Positions 50,542 through 58,897 of a stretch of DNA of 64,000 nt are shown here, piece after piece (positions within the stretch are counted from its first letter, which is position 1; every line of letters starts with the position of its first letter). The stretch lies in NCBI RefSeq assembly GCF_001708505.1, contig NZ_CP015992.1, forward strand, positions 3,782,001 through 3,846,000, in the 5' to 3' direction. This DNA comes from Pseudomonas sp. TCU-HL1 (GTDB lineage: Bacteria; Pseudomonadota; Gammaproteobacteria; Pseudomonadales; Pseudomonadaceae). The notes under the pieces are model-generated. The model saw nothing but the letters and a program-made list of their open reading frames with translations, did not search any database and was not told where the DNA came from. Position numbers and translations under genes: made by a program.

Positions 50542-51252
50542 GTGGGCAGCATCTACCTGATTCGACATGGCCAGGCTTCCTTCGGCGCCGATGACTACGA
50601 TGTGCTCTCGCCCGTCGGTATCCGTCAGGCCGAGGTGCTGGGTGCGCACCTTGCCCAACTTGGCCTGCGCCTTGATCGCTGCTACAGCGGCGACCTGCGC
50701 CGGCAGCAGCACACCGCGCAGGCCGCGCTGGCGCAGTTCGATGCCGCCGGCCTCGGTTCACCCGCCATCCAGATCGACCCTGCCTTCAACGAATTCGACG
50801 CCGACGCGGTGATACGCGCCCTGCTCCCCGACCTGCTCCCGGAAGAACCCGAGGCCCTGCAGATATTGCGCAACGCCGCGCAGAACCGGGCCGAGTTCCA
50901 GCGCCTGTTCTCCAAACTGGTGCTGCGCTGGGTTTCGGGCGAGCACGACAAGCCCGGATTGCAAAGCTGGCAGGCCTTCGTCGAGCAGGTTCGCGGTGGG
51001 CTCGAGCGCATCCTGACCCAGGCGGACAGCAAGCAGAACATCGCCGTGTTCACCTCCGGCGGCACCATCACCGCCCTGCTTCACCTGGTGACCGGCATAC
51101 CAGCCGAGAGCGCCTTCGGCCTCAACTGGCAGATCGTCAACACCTCGCTCAACCGCCTGAAGTTCCGCGGCAGCGAGGTGACCCTGGCTTCCTTCAACAG
51201 TCATGTGCATCTGGAACTGTTGAAGGCGCCGGAGCTCATCACCTATCGCTGA
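50542..51252 (+). CDS. Histidine phosphatase family protein
   Basis: A 236-aa phosphoglycerate-mutase-like protein. The start is GTG 50542, directly before the catalytic motif (MGSIYLIRHGQASFGADDYD; RHG). The second catalytic His is probably in the C-terminal part (IAVFTSGGTITALLHLVTGI); SGGT replaces the usual SHGG, so the second His appears to be lost or replaced. Domain length is normal. Substrate unknown. The SCP2 gene follows by 59 bp. Confidence 0.85.
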   Translation: MGSIYLIRHGQASFGADDYDVLSPVGIRQAEVLGAHLAQLGLRLDRCYSGDLRRQQHTAQAALAQFDAAGLGSPAIQIDPAFNEFDADAVIRALLPDLLPEEPEALQILRNAAQNRAEFQRLFSKLVLRWVSGEHDKPGLQSWQAFVEQVRGGLERILTQADSKQNIAVFTSGGTITALLHLVTGIPAESAFGLNWQIVNTSLNRLKFRGSEVTLASFNSHVHLELLKAPELITYR

Positions 51253-51311
51253 GCCCGGCCCACTGCGGCCGGAAAGGCCGCTGGATAAAACCCTAGAAAA
51301 AGGAAAACACC

Positions 51312-51626
51312 ATGACCAACGTTGCTGACATCGTCAAAACCATGCAGTCCAAGTTCAACGCCGGTGCCGCCGCTGGCCTGGACCTGGTATTCCAGTTCAA
51401 CATCGAAGACGGCGACAACCACTACCTGGTGGTGAAAGACGGTACCTGCGACGTACAACAAGGCGACGCCCCGAACCCGAACGTCACCCTGATCATGGAC
51501 AGCGCCACCCTGGTTGGCATCATGACTGGCGAAACCGACGGCATGCAGGCCTTCATGGGCGGCAAGCTGCGCGCCGAAGGCGACATGATGCTGGCCATGA
51601 AGCTCGGCGAACTGTTCCCGGTCTAA
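51312..51626 (+). CDS. SCP2 sterol-binding domain protein
   Basis: A 104-aa SCP2-type lipid carrier (MTNVADIVKTMQSKFNAGAA, VTLIMDSATLVGIMTGETDG, KLRAEGDMMLAMKLGELFPV). Members bind lipids or acyl-CoA in a hydrophobic tunnel. Strong AAAAAGGAAAA ribosome site. Ends before a strong terminator. Its neighbours (APH-type kinase, SDR, hydrolase) suggest a lipid-related function. Confidence 0.93.
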   Translation: MTNVADIVKTMQSKFNAGAAAGLDLVFQFNIEDGDNHYLVVKDGTCDVQQGDAPNPNVTLIMDSATLVGIMTGETDGMQAFMGGKLRAEGDMMLAMKLGELFPV

Positions 51627-51651
51627 GCTCAACGCTCGGATCACGAACAAG

Positions 51652-51682
51652 AAACCGGAGTCCCAGGGCTCCGGTTTTTTTT
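51652..51682 (+). terminator. Terminator after SCP2 gene
   Basis: AAACCGGAG-TCCCAGGG-CTCCGGTTTTTTTT: a long stem with a T run, 26 bp after the stop. Confidence 0.92.
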
Positions 51683-51832
51683 CGCCCGGTGCAGGCTGTA
51701 TGGGCGAATCAGGCAGCCTGATTGTGCTGCAACACCTTTATCTATAACGGCTCGTTCAGCTTGTGACGCCTTAAAGGCGGCATTAGATTAGCGAATAGTC
51801 TCGAGCCCCCATCATAAGTAGAAGGGATAAGC

Positions 51833-52903
51833 ATGACGCTTACTGATCAGTCCACCCGTATCCGCGAAGGCGAAGAGCTCGACGCCGCCGTTATCGACCA
51901 GTACCTCAAGGCCAACATCGCCGGCCTTACCGGCACGCCGCGCATCAGCCAGTTTCCCGGCGGCGCCTCCAACCTGACCTACCTGCTGGAATACCCCGAT
52001 CAAGAGTTCGTGCTGCGTCGGCCGCCGTTCGGCCACAAGGCCAAATCCGCCCACGACATGGGCCGCGAGTTCCGTATCCTCAACCAGCTCAACGCCGGTT
52101 TTCCCTATTGCCCCAAAGCCTATGTGCACTGCACCGACGAGTCGGTGATCGGCGCCGAGTTCTACGTGATGCAGCGGGTCAACGGCGTGATCCTGCGCGC
52201 TGACCTGCCCGCCGGCATGAGCCTCGACGAGCAGCAGACCCGCAGCCTCTGCCACAGCTTCATCGACAAGCTGGTGGAGTTGCACAACGTCGACTACAAC
52301 GCCTGCGGCCTGGGCGACCTGGGCAAGCCGGAAGGCTATGTGCAGCGCCAGATCGGCGGCTGGAGCGACCGCTACGAGAAAGCCCTGACCCCCGACGCTC
52401 CGACTTGGGAACCAGTCAAGGCCTGGCTCAAGGACAAGATGCCGGCCGACCACGCCAAGCCAGGCATCGTCCACAACGACTACCGCTTCGACAACGTCAT
52501 CCTCGACCCGGCCAACCCGATGAACATCATCGGCGTGCTGGACTGGGAACTGACCACCCTCGGCGATCCGCTGATGGACCTGGGCAATACCCTTGCCTAC
52601 TGGATCGAGGCCAGGGACCCGGCGCCCGTGCAACTGATGCGCCGTCAGCCGAGCCACCTGCCGGGCATGCTGACCCGCCAGGAATTCGCCGACTACTACG
52701 CCGAGCGCGCCGGCCTGCCGCGCATCGAAAACCTCGATTTCTACTACACCTACGGCCTGTTCCGCCTGGCCGGTATCGTGCAGCAGATCTACTACCGCTA
52801 CTTCCATGGCCAGACCCAGGACAAGCGCTTTGCCCAGTTCATTCACATGAACAAGTTGCTGGAGCAGATGAGCCTGCAGGTCATCAACCAATCACGGCTG
52901 TAA
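51833..52903 (+). CDS. APH-family phosphotransferase (ACAD10/11-type)
   Basis: A 356-aa kinase-like protein. QFPGGASNLTYLLEYPDQEF, VLRRPPFGHKAKSAHDMGRE (P-loop-like and Lys), then the catalytic HNDYRFDNVILDP and the metal-binding VLDWELTTLGDPLMDL. This subgroup, related to human ACAD10/11 kinase domains, phosphorylates 4-hydroxyacyl-CoA or similar intermediates in lipid degradation; substrate not proven. The SDR gene is 25 bp downstream, so they form an operon. Confidence 0.9.
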   Translation: MTLTDQSTRIREGEELDAAVIDQYLKANIAGLTGTPRISQFPGGASNLTYLLEYPDQEFVLRRPPFGHKAKSAHDMGREFRILNQLNAGFPYCPKAYVHCTDESVIGAEFYVMQRVNGVILRADLPAGMSLDEQQTRSLCHSFIDKLVELHNVDYNACGLGDLGKPEGYVQRQIGGWSDRYEKALTPDAPTWEPVKAWLKDKMPADHAKPGIVHNDYRFDNVILDPANPMNIIGVLDWELTTLGDPLMDLGNTLAYWIEARDPAPVQLMRRQPSHLPGMLTRQEFADYYAERAGLPRIENLDFYYTYGLFRLAGIVQQIYYRYFHGQTQDKRFAQFIHMNKLLEQMSLQVINQSRL

Positions 52904-52928
52904 ACCGGCTTACAACAAGGGGAACCCC

Positions 52929-53696
52929 ATGTCCAAGACCAACCTGTTCGACCTCGACGGCAAGATCGCCTTCGTTTCCGGCGCCAGCCGCGGTATCGGT
53001 GAAGCCATTGCCAAGCTGCTGGCCCAGCAAGGCGCTCACGTGATCGTTTCCAGCCGCAAGATCGAGGGCTGCCAGGCCGTGGCCGACGCCATCATTGCCG
53101 AGGGCGGCAAAGCCACTGCCATCGCCTGCCATATCGGCGAGATGGAGCAGATCCAGAACGTATTCGCCAAGATCCGCGAGAAGTTCGGCCGTCTCGACAT
53201 TCTGGTCAACAACGCGGCCACCAACCCGCAATTCTGCAACGTGCTGGACACCGACCTGTCGGCCTTCCAGAAGACCGTGGACGTCAACATCCGTGGCTAC
53301 TACTTCATGTCCATCGAAGGCGGCAAGCTGATGAAGCAGAACGGTGGTGGCAGCATCATCAACGTCGCTTCCATCAACGGTGTCTCGCCGGGCGAGTTCC
53401 AGGGCATCTACTCCGTCACCAAGGCTGCCGTGATCAGCATGACCAAGGTCTTCGCCAAGGAGTGCGCGCAATTCGGCATCCGCTGCAATGCGCTGCTGCC
53501 TGGCCTGACCGACACCAAGTTCGCCTCCGCCCTGGTAAAGAATGACGCCATCCTCAACGTCGCCCTGCAGCGCATTCCGCTCAAGCGCGTCGCCGACCCG
53601 AGCGAAATGGCCGGCGCCGTCCTGTACCTCGCCAGCGATGCGTCCAGCTACACCACGGGCGTTGCGCTGAACGTTGATGGCGGCTTCCTTTCCTGA
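52929..53696 (+). CDS. Short-chain dehydrogenase/reductase
   Basis: A 255-aa classical SDR. Cofactor motif VSGASRGIGEAIAKLLAQQG (TGxxxGIG type), NNAA (ILVNNAATNPQ), catalytic Ser in NVASING and Y-x3-K in GIYSVTKAAVISMTK, and PGLTDTKFA. Probably an NAD(P)-dependent alcohol dehydrogenase or 3-oxoacyl reductase, operonic with the APH-type kinase, consistent with acyl-CoA metabolism. Confidence 0.93.
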   Translation: MSKTNLFDLDGKIAFVSGASRGIGEAIAKLLAQQGAHVIVSSRKIEGCQAVADAIIAEGGKATAIACHIGEMEQIQNVFAKIREKFGRLDILVNNAATNPQFCNVLDTDLSAFQKTVDVNIRGYYFMSIEGGKLMKQNGGGSIINVASINGVSPGEFQGIYSVTKAAVISMTKVFAKECAQFGIRCNALLPGLTDTKFASALVKNDAILNVALQRIPLKRVADPSEMAGAVLYLASDASSYTTGVALNVDGGFLS

Positions 53697-53710
53697 GGAT
53701 CACGCCCATG

Positions 53711-53738
53711 AAAAAGGGAGCCCGAGGGCTCCCTTTTT
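53711..53738 (+). terminator. Terminator after SDR gene
   Basis: AAAAAGGGAGCCC-GA-GGGCTCCCTTTTT: an 8-bp GC stem with A and T runs. A bidirectional terminator. Confidence 0.92.
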
Positions 53739-53752
53739 CATGCTCCCGATTC

Positions 53753-53792
53753 TGTGGGAGCGAATTCATTCGCGAATAAATTCGCTCCCACA
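53753..53792. repeat. Palindromic extragenic repeat
   Basis: TGTGGGAGCGAATTCATTCG followed by CGAATAAATTCGCTCCCACA, an almost perfect 40-bp palindrome between convergent genes. The best-preserved copy in the window. Confidence 0.88.
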
Positions 53793-53808
53793 GTGGGGTG
53801 CCCTGAAA

Positions 53809-54459
53809 TCAGCGCCAGTCCTTCAGTGCTTCCTTGGCCGCCTGGTTGAGCGGCTCGGCCATCAGGCCCGTGGGTGAAAGCCGAACGGAGTAGACCGCAC
53901 TATCAGCCATGGGCAGGTAGGTCACCCGCTGCGCCTCCGGCACGAAGAGGAAGAAGTCGCGCTGGGCGAGACGCAGCCAGCGCCAGAGATCGACACCGTA
54001 GGGGCTGGTGGCCAGCTGCGCACGGGGATGCTGCGCCAGGGCCTGCTGCTCGATGGCCAGGAAGCGGCCCGAGAGGCGCTCCAGGCGGTAACCCGGCTGC
54101 AGCCCCAGCAGTTCGCCTAGGCCTTTCCACTTGAACAGTCGGGCGTCCAGTTGCCAGAGGTCACCGTCCAGCAGCAGCTCACGCTCGGCAGCGCCTTCCA
54201 GCACGGTCACCTGATAGCTCTGCGGGCCCACCGACTTGAAGTTCAGGGTCACCAGCGGCTTGTCTACCGGCAACTCGCTGTAGCTCCACAAGTCCCGGGC
54301 TACCAGTGCCACGAGCAGCGCCAGCGCAAGGAACACCAGACCACAGGTGCCCCGAAGCCAACCGAGGAACCAGCTGCGATCGAAGAGGATGCGCCCCGCC
54401 ACCACTGCGACCAACACTGCCAGCAGGGCGGTCGCCCAAGCCAGGCCGTCATACTGCAT
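53809..54459 (-). CDS. Hypothetical membrane protein
   Basis: A 216-aa protein from ATG 54459 (AAGGA nine bases upstream; ATG 54468 is too close). Two N-terminal membrane helices (WATALLAVLVAVVAGRILFD and LGWLRGTCGLVFLALALLVA) precede a periplasmic or cytoplasmic domain (DLWSYSELPVDKPLVTLNFK, YRLERLSGRFLAIEQQALAQ). The family is conserved in Pseudomonas; sometimes annotated as an efflux pump, for which I see no support. Confidence 0.75.
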   Translation of the reverse strand: MQYDGLAWATALLAVLVAVVAGRILFDRSWFLGWLRGTCGLVFLALALLVALVARDLWSYSELPVDKPLVTLNFKSVGPQSYQVTVLEGAAERELLLDGDLWQLDARLFKWKGLGELLGLQPGYRLERLSGRFLAIEQQALAQHPRAQLATSPYGVDLWRWLRLAQRDFFLFVPEAQRVTYLPMADSAVYSVRLSPTGLMAEPLNQAAKEALKDWR

Positions 54460-54559
54460 GGAGCCCATTCCTTATGCGTGAAATTGCCGGCATTATGCGC
54501 AACTCCCCCCGCCGCAGCCACAAGCCACGCGGCAGTTGTAGACACGGACCTCGTTTTAC

Positions 54560-55339
54560 ATGCCAATCCCCTTCGAGCTGGCGGTCGATCCCGCCACCCT
54601 GGCGATTCTCGCCGCTGTTGCCTTCCTTGCCGGATTCATCGACGCCATCGCCGGCGGCGGCGGCCTGCTGACCATCCCCGCCCTGCTCACTGCCGGCTTG
54701 CCACCGCATCTGGTGCTGGGTACCAACAAGCTCTGCGCCACCTTCGGCTCGGCCACCGCCAGTTACACCTTCTACCGGCGCAAGCTGTTCGATCCCTCGA
54801 AATGGCGCAACGCGCTGCTCGCTACTGCGATAGGCGCCGCCCTGGGCGCAGTGATCGCACATTGGCTGCCAGCGGCCTGGCTCAACCAGATGCTGCCAGT
54901 GGTGGTTTTCGGCTGCGGTATCTACCTGTTGTTCGGCAAGACGCCGGACGTCGAACACAGCCATGACGCACCGATTCTCAAGCGCCGCCAATGGCCTCAA
55001 GGCCTGGGGCTCGGTTTCTACGATGGCGTCGCCGGCCCGGGCACGGGCGCGTTCTGGACCGTCAGCAGCCTGCTGCTCTATCCGCTGGACCTGGTGCGCG
55101 CCAGCGGCGTTGCCCGAAGCATGAACTTCGTCAGCAATGCGATGGCGCTGGTGGTGTTCATTGCCGCCGGCCAGGTGGCCTGGGCACTGGGAATCAGCAT
55201 GGGCATCGCACTGATGGCCGGCGCCTTCCTCGGCGCGCGGACAGCTATCAAGGGCGGTGCCAAGTTCATCCGCCCGGTGTTCATCCTGGTGGTACTGGCC
55301 CTGACAGCGCGCCTAGTGTGGCAGCACTGGGTCGGTTAG
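54560..55339 (+). CDS. TauE/SafE-family membrane protein
   Basis: A 259-aa, about eight-helix permease. VAFLAGFIDAIAGGGGLLTI (family motif GFIDAIAGGGGLL), LVLGTNKLCATFGSATASYT and LGFYDGVAGPGTGAFWTVSS are the two characteristic half-repeats. Family members export sulfite, sulfoacetate or other anions. The C-terminal end overlaps convergent nudC by 27 bp. Confidence 0.9.
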   Translation: MPIPFELAVDPATLAILAAVAFLAGFIDAIAGGGGLLTIPALLTAGLPPHLVLGTNKLCATFGSATASYTFYRRKLFDPSKWRNALLATAIGAALGAVIAHWLPAAWLNQMLPVVVFGCGIYLLFGKTPDVEHSHDAPILKRRQWPQGLGLGFYDGVAGPGTGAFWTVSSLLLYPLDLVRASGVARSMNFVSNAMALVVFIAAGQVAWALGISMGIALMAGAFLGARTAIKGGAKFIRPVFILVVLALTARLVWQHWVG

Positions 55340-56146
55340 GCCGAGACGCCGCGCCACATAGAGGTCGATGAGGTAACGGGCGATGGAGCGCTGCGCCGGC
55401 AACGGCGGCAGCGCATCGACTGGGAACCAGCGGGCATCCTCGATCTCGCCCGGCTGCGGCACGATCTCCCCGCTGCGGTATTCGGCATGGAAGCCCAGCA
55501 TCAGGGAATGCGGGAATGGCCAGTTCTGGCTGGCGATGTACTGGATGTTGCCGATCTCCACGCCCACCTCTTCCCGCACTTCGCGGGCTACGCAGGCCTC
55601 CACCGACTCCCCCGGCTCGACGAAGCCGGCCAGAGTGCTGTAGACGCCGGCGACGAAGCGCGGTGAACGCGCCAGCAGCAGCTCATCGCCGCGGCTGACC
55701 AGGACGATCATGCTCGGCGACAGCCGGGGGTAATGATGGACTTCGCAACCCGGACAACGCATCGCGCGCTCGCCGGGCACCCCTTCCATGCGCAAGCCGC
55801 AGCTTCCACAGAAGCGGTGCTGGTCAGCCCAGGTACCGATCTGACTGGCGTAACCCAGCATGCGGAAGATGTCGACATCCCCCTGCAGCATCACCTGGCG
55901 CAGGCCCTGCCAGAAGAAACCGGCCACCTCGACCGGATGGGCCAGCTCCAGCAGGTAAATGGGATCACCGTCGAAGTGGCCGATGCCGTGTTCGGCAAGC
56001 ACCGGCAGTTCCTGGCGCTTCAGCCATTGGCGGGGGAACAGCACGCCATTGCCATCGGCGAGGAACTGCTGACGGCAGTGGGCCACGACCCATCCTCCCG
56101 CCTGGGAGGTGTCCAGCAGGCCCGGCTGCCAGCGCTCAGCGGACAT
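55313..56146 (-). CDS. nudC: NADH pyrophosphatase / NAD-RNA decapping Nudix hydrolase
   Basis: A 277-aa Nudix hydrolase. Zinc ribbon FCGSCG...RCPGC (residues about 110-135), Nudix box GFVEPGESVEACVAREVREE followed by VG, and the NudC signature ASQNWPFPHSLM. These enzymes cleave NADH and remove NAD caps from RNA. ATG 56146 begins one base after the stop of the upstream Hpt-like gene, so both are in one transcript. Confidence 0.95.
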   Translation of the reverse strand: MSAERWQPGLLDTSQAGGWVVAHCRQQFLADGNGVLFPRQWLKRQELPVLAEHGIGHFDGDPIYLLELAHPVEVAGFFWQGLRQVMLQGDVDIFRMLGYASQIGTWADQHRFCGSCGLRMEGVPGERAMRCPGCEVHHYPRLSPSMIVLVSRGDELLLARSPRFVAGVYSTLAGFVEPGESVEACVAREVREEVGVEIGNIQYIASQNWPFPHSLMLGFHAEYRSGEIVPQPGEIEDARWFPVDALPPLPAQRSIARYLIDLYVARRLGLTDPVLPH

Positions 56147-56147
56147 A

Positions 56148-57827
56148 TCAGGCCGCCACCGGCAGGCCCAGCACCCGCACGCTGTTGGCCGCCAGGTCCA
56201 GCACATCGGGCTGGAAGCCACGACGCATCCCGGCACCACCTTCGAGGTAGTACTCGAGGCTGGTCAGGGCATCCGCCAGGGTTTCCAGCATCTGCTCCGA
56301 AGGCATGAGAGAGGACTCCAGCATCTGTTGCTGAATGTACTCGCCACAGGCACCCACCAGGGCGGCTGCCCGCTCCTGGCCGAGGAACCAGAGGCCGCCG
56401 CGAACCGCCTGCAGGCTCACCGGCACGTTGGCCAGGTGCGGCTTGTCGCCGTTGGACTCCAGGTACGACGTGATGGCGCGCTTGGCCAGGGCAAGGCTGG
56501 CCTGGGCTTCATCCAGCACCACGATACGCGCTTCAGCCAACTGGTGGTTGGCAAAGGATTCCGCTTCGTGGCCAGGCTCGACTACCTGGCGCACCCCACG
56601 CCGTTCGCCGCTGTCCAGACCCGCCACCATGCTTTCCACATAGAGCACGGCATCGGCCAGTTTGAGCAGTTCTGTGGGTTCGACCGGCGCGGCGACGGTC
56701 CAGGTCGCCACCATCGGCAGCTGCGCCTGCAAAGCGTTACCCGGAGAGTTCAGGCCGACCATGACCAGCGTTTTCGCCAGCTTGCCCAGCAGCGCGTGCA
56801 GGGTCTCGAAGGACTCGCCCGGTGCGGTACCGCGCTCGATCAGGTCGATCATGTCCTTGACGCTGTTCAGCTCTTCGAAGATGGCCGAGGACAGCGAACG
56901 CATCACCGCTTGGCCGGGGCCGGAAAGACGCTGGTACTCCTGCTCCAGGAGCTGGTCGGTGAACGGCAGCGAGGTCATGCCGAAGGCATCGCGCAATTCG
57001 CGTGAGCGCACGCCCTGGCTGTCGGCCAGCGCAACCAGGTACAAAAGCTCCTTCTGCAGGCTGCGCGGTGCCTCATAGGCCACGTTGGTGAGCATCAGCT
57101 TGAGTTCGCGATCCAGGCGCGAGAACAGCTGCTTGCGCGACTTGCGCGCCAGAAGTTGGCCGTCACGCTGGGATTCGAGGGCCGCGGCGCCGATCCAGCA
57201 CAGCCGGCCACGGGGCTGCTCGGCAAACAGACGCTCAAGGCCGACCAGTGCACGCTCCATCAGGCGCAGGGCACTCGGCACATTCTGACCACGCAGGAAA
57301 CCGAGCAAGCCTTGCTGGTAAACCTGGCGCAAACGCCGGGCCAGCGCATCAGGATCGCTCCCTTCGGGCAGCTTGGCCCACGCCGAGCCCTGGCGCGCCT
57401 GGTCCAGGCGCACGCTGAAGAAATAGCTTTCCGGCAGCGGCGGCTGTCCACCGGCCTGCCGCAGGTCGTTGATCGCCGGCAGCAGCAACTCGGGCATTTC
57501 CTGGCGATGCACGTCCAGGTTTTCCAGATAGCGACGCAGGACATGCAGGGCATTGCTCAACGCCGACAGCTGGACGTCACGTTCCTCGCCCGCACCGGCA
57601 GGAATGTCGGTGGCCTGGTCCAGCTGCTCCTGGGCCAGCAGCTCGGCGCCGGTCAGTTCGATCAGGTTGAGGGTGCCACGCACCTGGTGCATGGCCTCCA
57701 CCGCCTGTTGCAGCAGGCTGCCATTCTGGCGCTCGGCAATGAATTGCTCGAGGCTCTGTTCGGCCTGTTCCATGGTGGCGAACAGCTCGTCGCGCACCAG
57801 TCCCAGTGAAGTAACTCCCGTGACCAT
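56148..57827 (-). CDS. Hpt-like protein related to ChpA N-terminus
   Basis: A 559-aa, mostly helical protein without membrane segments. The first about 140 residues (LFATMEQAEQSLEQFIAERQ, LQQAVEAMHQVRGTLNLIEL) resemble the Hpt-like repeats in the N-terminal part of ChpA/PilL chemosensory kinases, but the phosphoacceptor His region (HxxKG) reads HQVRGTL, so phosphorylation is uncertain. Later repeats (AMRSLSSAIFEELNSVKDMI) have the same style. Conserved upstream of nudC in Pseudomonas, function unknown. Confidence 0.7.
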   Translation of the reverse strand: MVTGVTSLGLVRDELFATMEQAEQSLEQFIAERQNGSLLQQAVEAMHQVRGTLNLIELTGAELLAQEQLDQATDIPAGAGEERDVQLSALSNALHVLRRYLENLDVHRQEMPELLLPAINDLRQAGGQPPLPESYFFSVRLDQARQGSAWAKLPEGSDPDALARRLRQVYQQGLLGFLRGQNVPSALRLMERALVGLERLFAEQPRGRLCWIGAAALESQRDGQLLARKSRKQLFSRLDRELKLMLTNVAYEAPRSLQKELLYLVALADSQGVRSRELRDAFGMTSLPFTDQLLEQEYQRLSGPGQAVMRSLSSAIFEELNSVKDMIDLIERGTAPGESFETLHALLGKLAKTLVMVGLNSPGNALQAQLPMVATWTVAAPVEPTELLKLADAVLYVESMVAGLDSGERRGVRQVVEPGHEAESFANHQLAEARIVVLDEAQASLALAKRAITSYLESNGDKPHLANVPVSLQAVRGGLWFLGQERAAALVGACGEYIQQQMLESSLMPSEQMLETLADALTSLEYYLEGGAGMRRGFQPDVLDLAANSVRVLGLPVAA

Positions 57828-57865
57828 GCCTTAGTGCGCCTCCCGCGCGAATGTGCGGTATTGCA

Positions 57866-58678
57866 TCAGTCAGCGAACTCTGGCTTCTGCTTGCTCATGT
57901 GGGCGGTCATGGCCACGCGCAGGTCGGCCGACTGCAACATCGACGCGTTCCAGGTAGCAACGTACTCGAGTCCGTCGTCGACCCGGTGGTCGCGCATGTA
58001 GCGGATCATTTCCTTGGTGCCGCGCACGGCTATGGGCGACTTGGCGGCGATCTCGCGGGCGATGCCAAACACGCCGTCGAGCAGGGAGTCCTGGTCGGTA
58101 TAGGTACGGTTGACCAGCCCCAGGCGCAGGGCCTCTTCACCATCGATGGTGCGGCCGGTGTAGGCCAGTTCGCGCATCATGCCATCGCCGATGATGCGCG
58201 GCAGGCGCTGCAGGGTGCCGACGTCGGCGGCCATGCCGATGTCGATTTCCTTGATGGAGAACTGCGCGTCGGTGGTCGAGTAGCGCATGTCGCAGGCCGA
58301 AACCAGGTCGATGGCGCCACCCAGGCAGTAGCCCTGAATGGCCGCTATCACCGGCTTGCTGCAGTTGTCGACCGCGTTGAAGGAGGCCTGCAATTCGAGA
58401 ATCTTGCGCCGCAGGGTGCGTGCGTTGCGCCCGGTATCCGGGCCCAGTTGCGCGCCGACCGAGGCGAGCATCATCAGGTCGATGCCGGAGGAGAAATGCT
58501 TGCCGGCGCCGGAGAGCACCACAACCCGGACTTCGTCGTTGTCCTCGATCTCGCGGAAGATCTCGACGATTTCCTTCCAGAAATCGGCGTTCATCGCGTT
58601 GATCTTTTCAGGACGGTTGATCTGCACATGGGCGATCTTGTCTGCCAACTCTACGCGGAAGGCTTTGTAGTCAGGCAC
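57866..58678 (-). CDS. Delta(3,5)-delta(2,4)-dienoyl-CoA isomerase-like crotonase
   Basis: A 270-aa crotonase-fold enzyme. LSGAGKHFSSGIDLMML (oxyanion region), GYCLGGAIDLVSACDMRYST, and EIDIGMAADVGTLQRLPRII with the acidic pair typical of ECH1-type dienoyl-CoA isomerases; the C-terminal LEYVATWNASMLQSADL also matches that group. It would process odd double bonds in unsaturated fatty-acid beta-oxidation. Often labelled simply enoyl-CoA hydratase. Confidence 0.88.
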   Translation of the reverse strand: MPDYKAFRVELADKIAHVQINRPEKINAMNADFWKEIVEIFREIEDNDEVRVVVLSGAGKHFSSGIDLMMLASVGAQLGPDTGRNARTLRRKILELQASFNAVDNCSKPVIAAIQGYCLGGAIDLVSACDMRYSTTDAQFSIKEIDIGMAADVGTLQRLPRIIGDGMMRELAYTGRTIDGEEALRLGLVNRTYTDQDSLLDGVFGIAREIAAKSPIAVRGTKEMIRYMRDHRVDDGLEYVATWNASMLQSADLRVAMTAHMSKQKPEFAD

Positions 58679-58897
58679 CGGTCAGTCCTCGGCGTGCGCC
58701 ATAGAAGATGGGGTCATTCAGAAGCCCGGCAACTATAACAAGCACGAGGTAAAAGTCGATGCCGCCCACTGTGACGCAGGCCACGCCATGCAATTGCCAC
58801 CTCGCATCGAAAAGCCGCCTTAAACGCTTGATCTACCTGATACGCACTGGCAACTTCGCTGCGCCTTCCACGAATGACAAGACCAAGGACAACCTCA

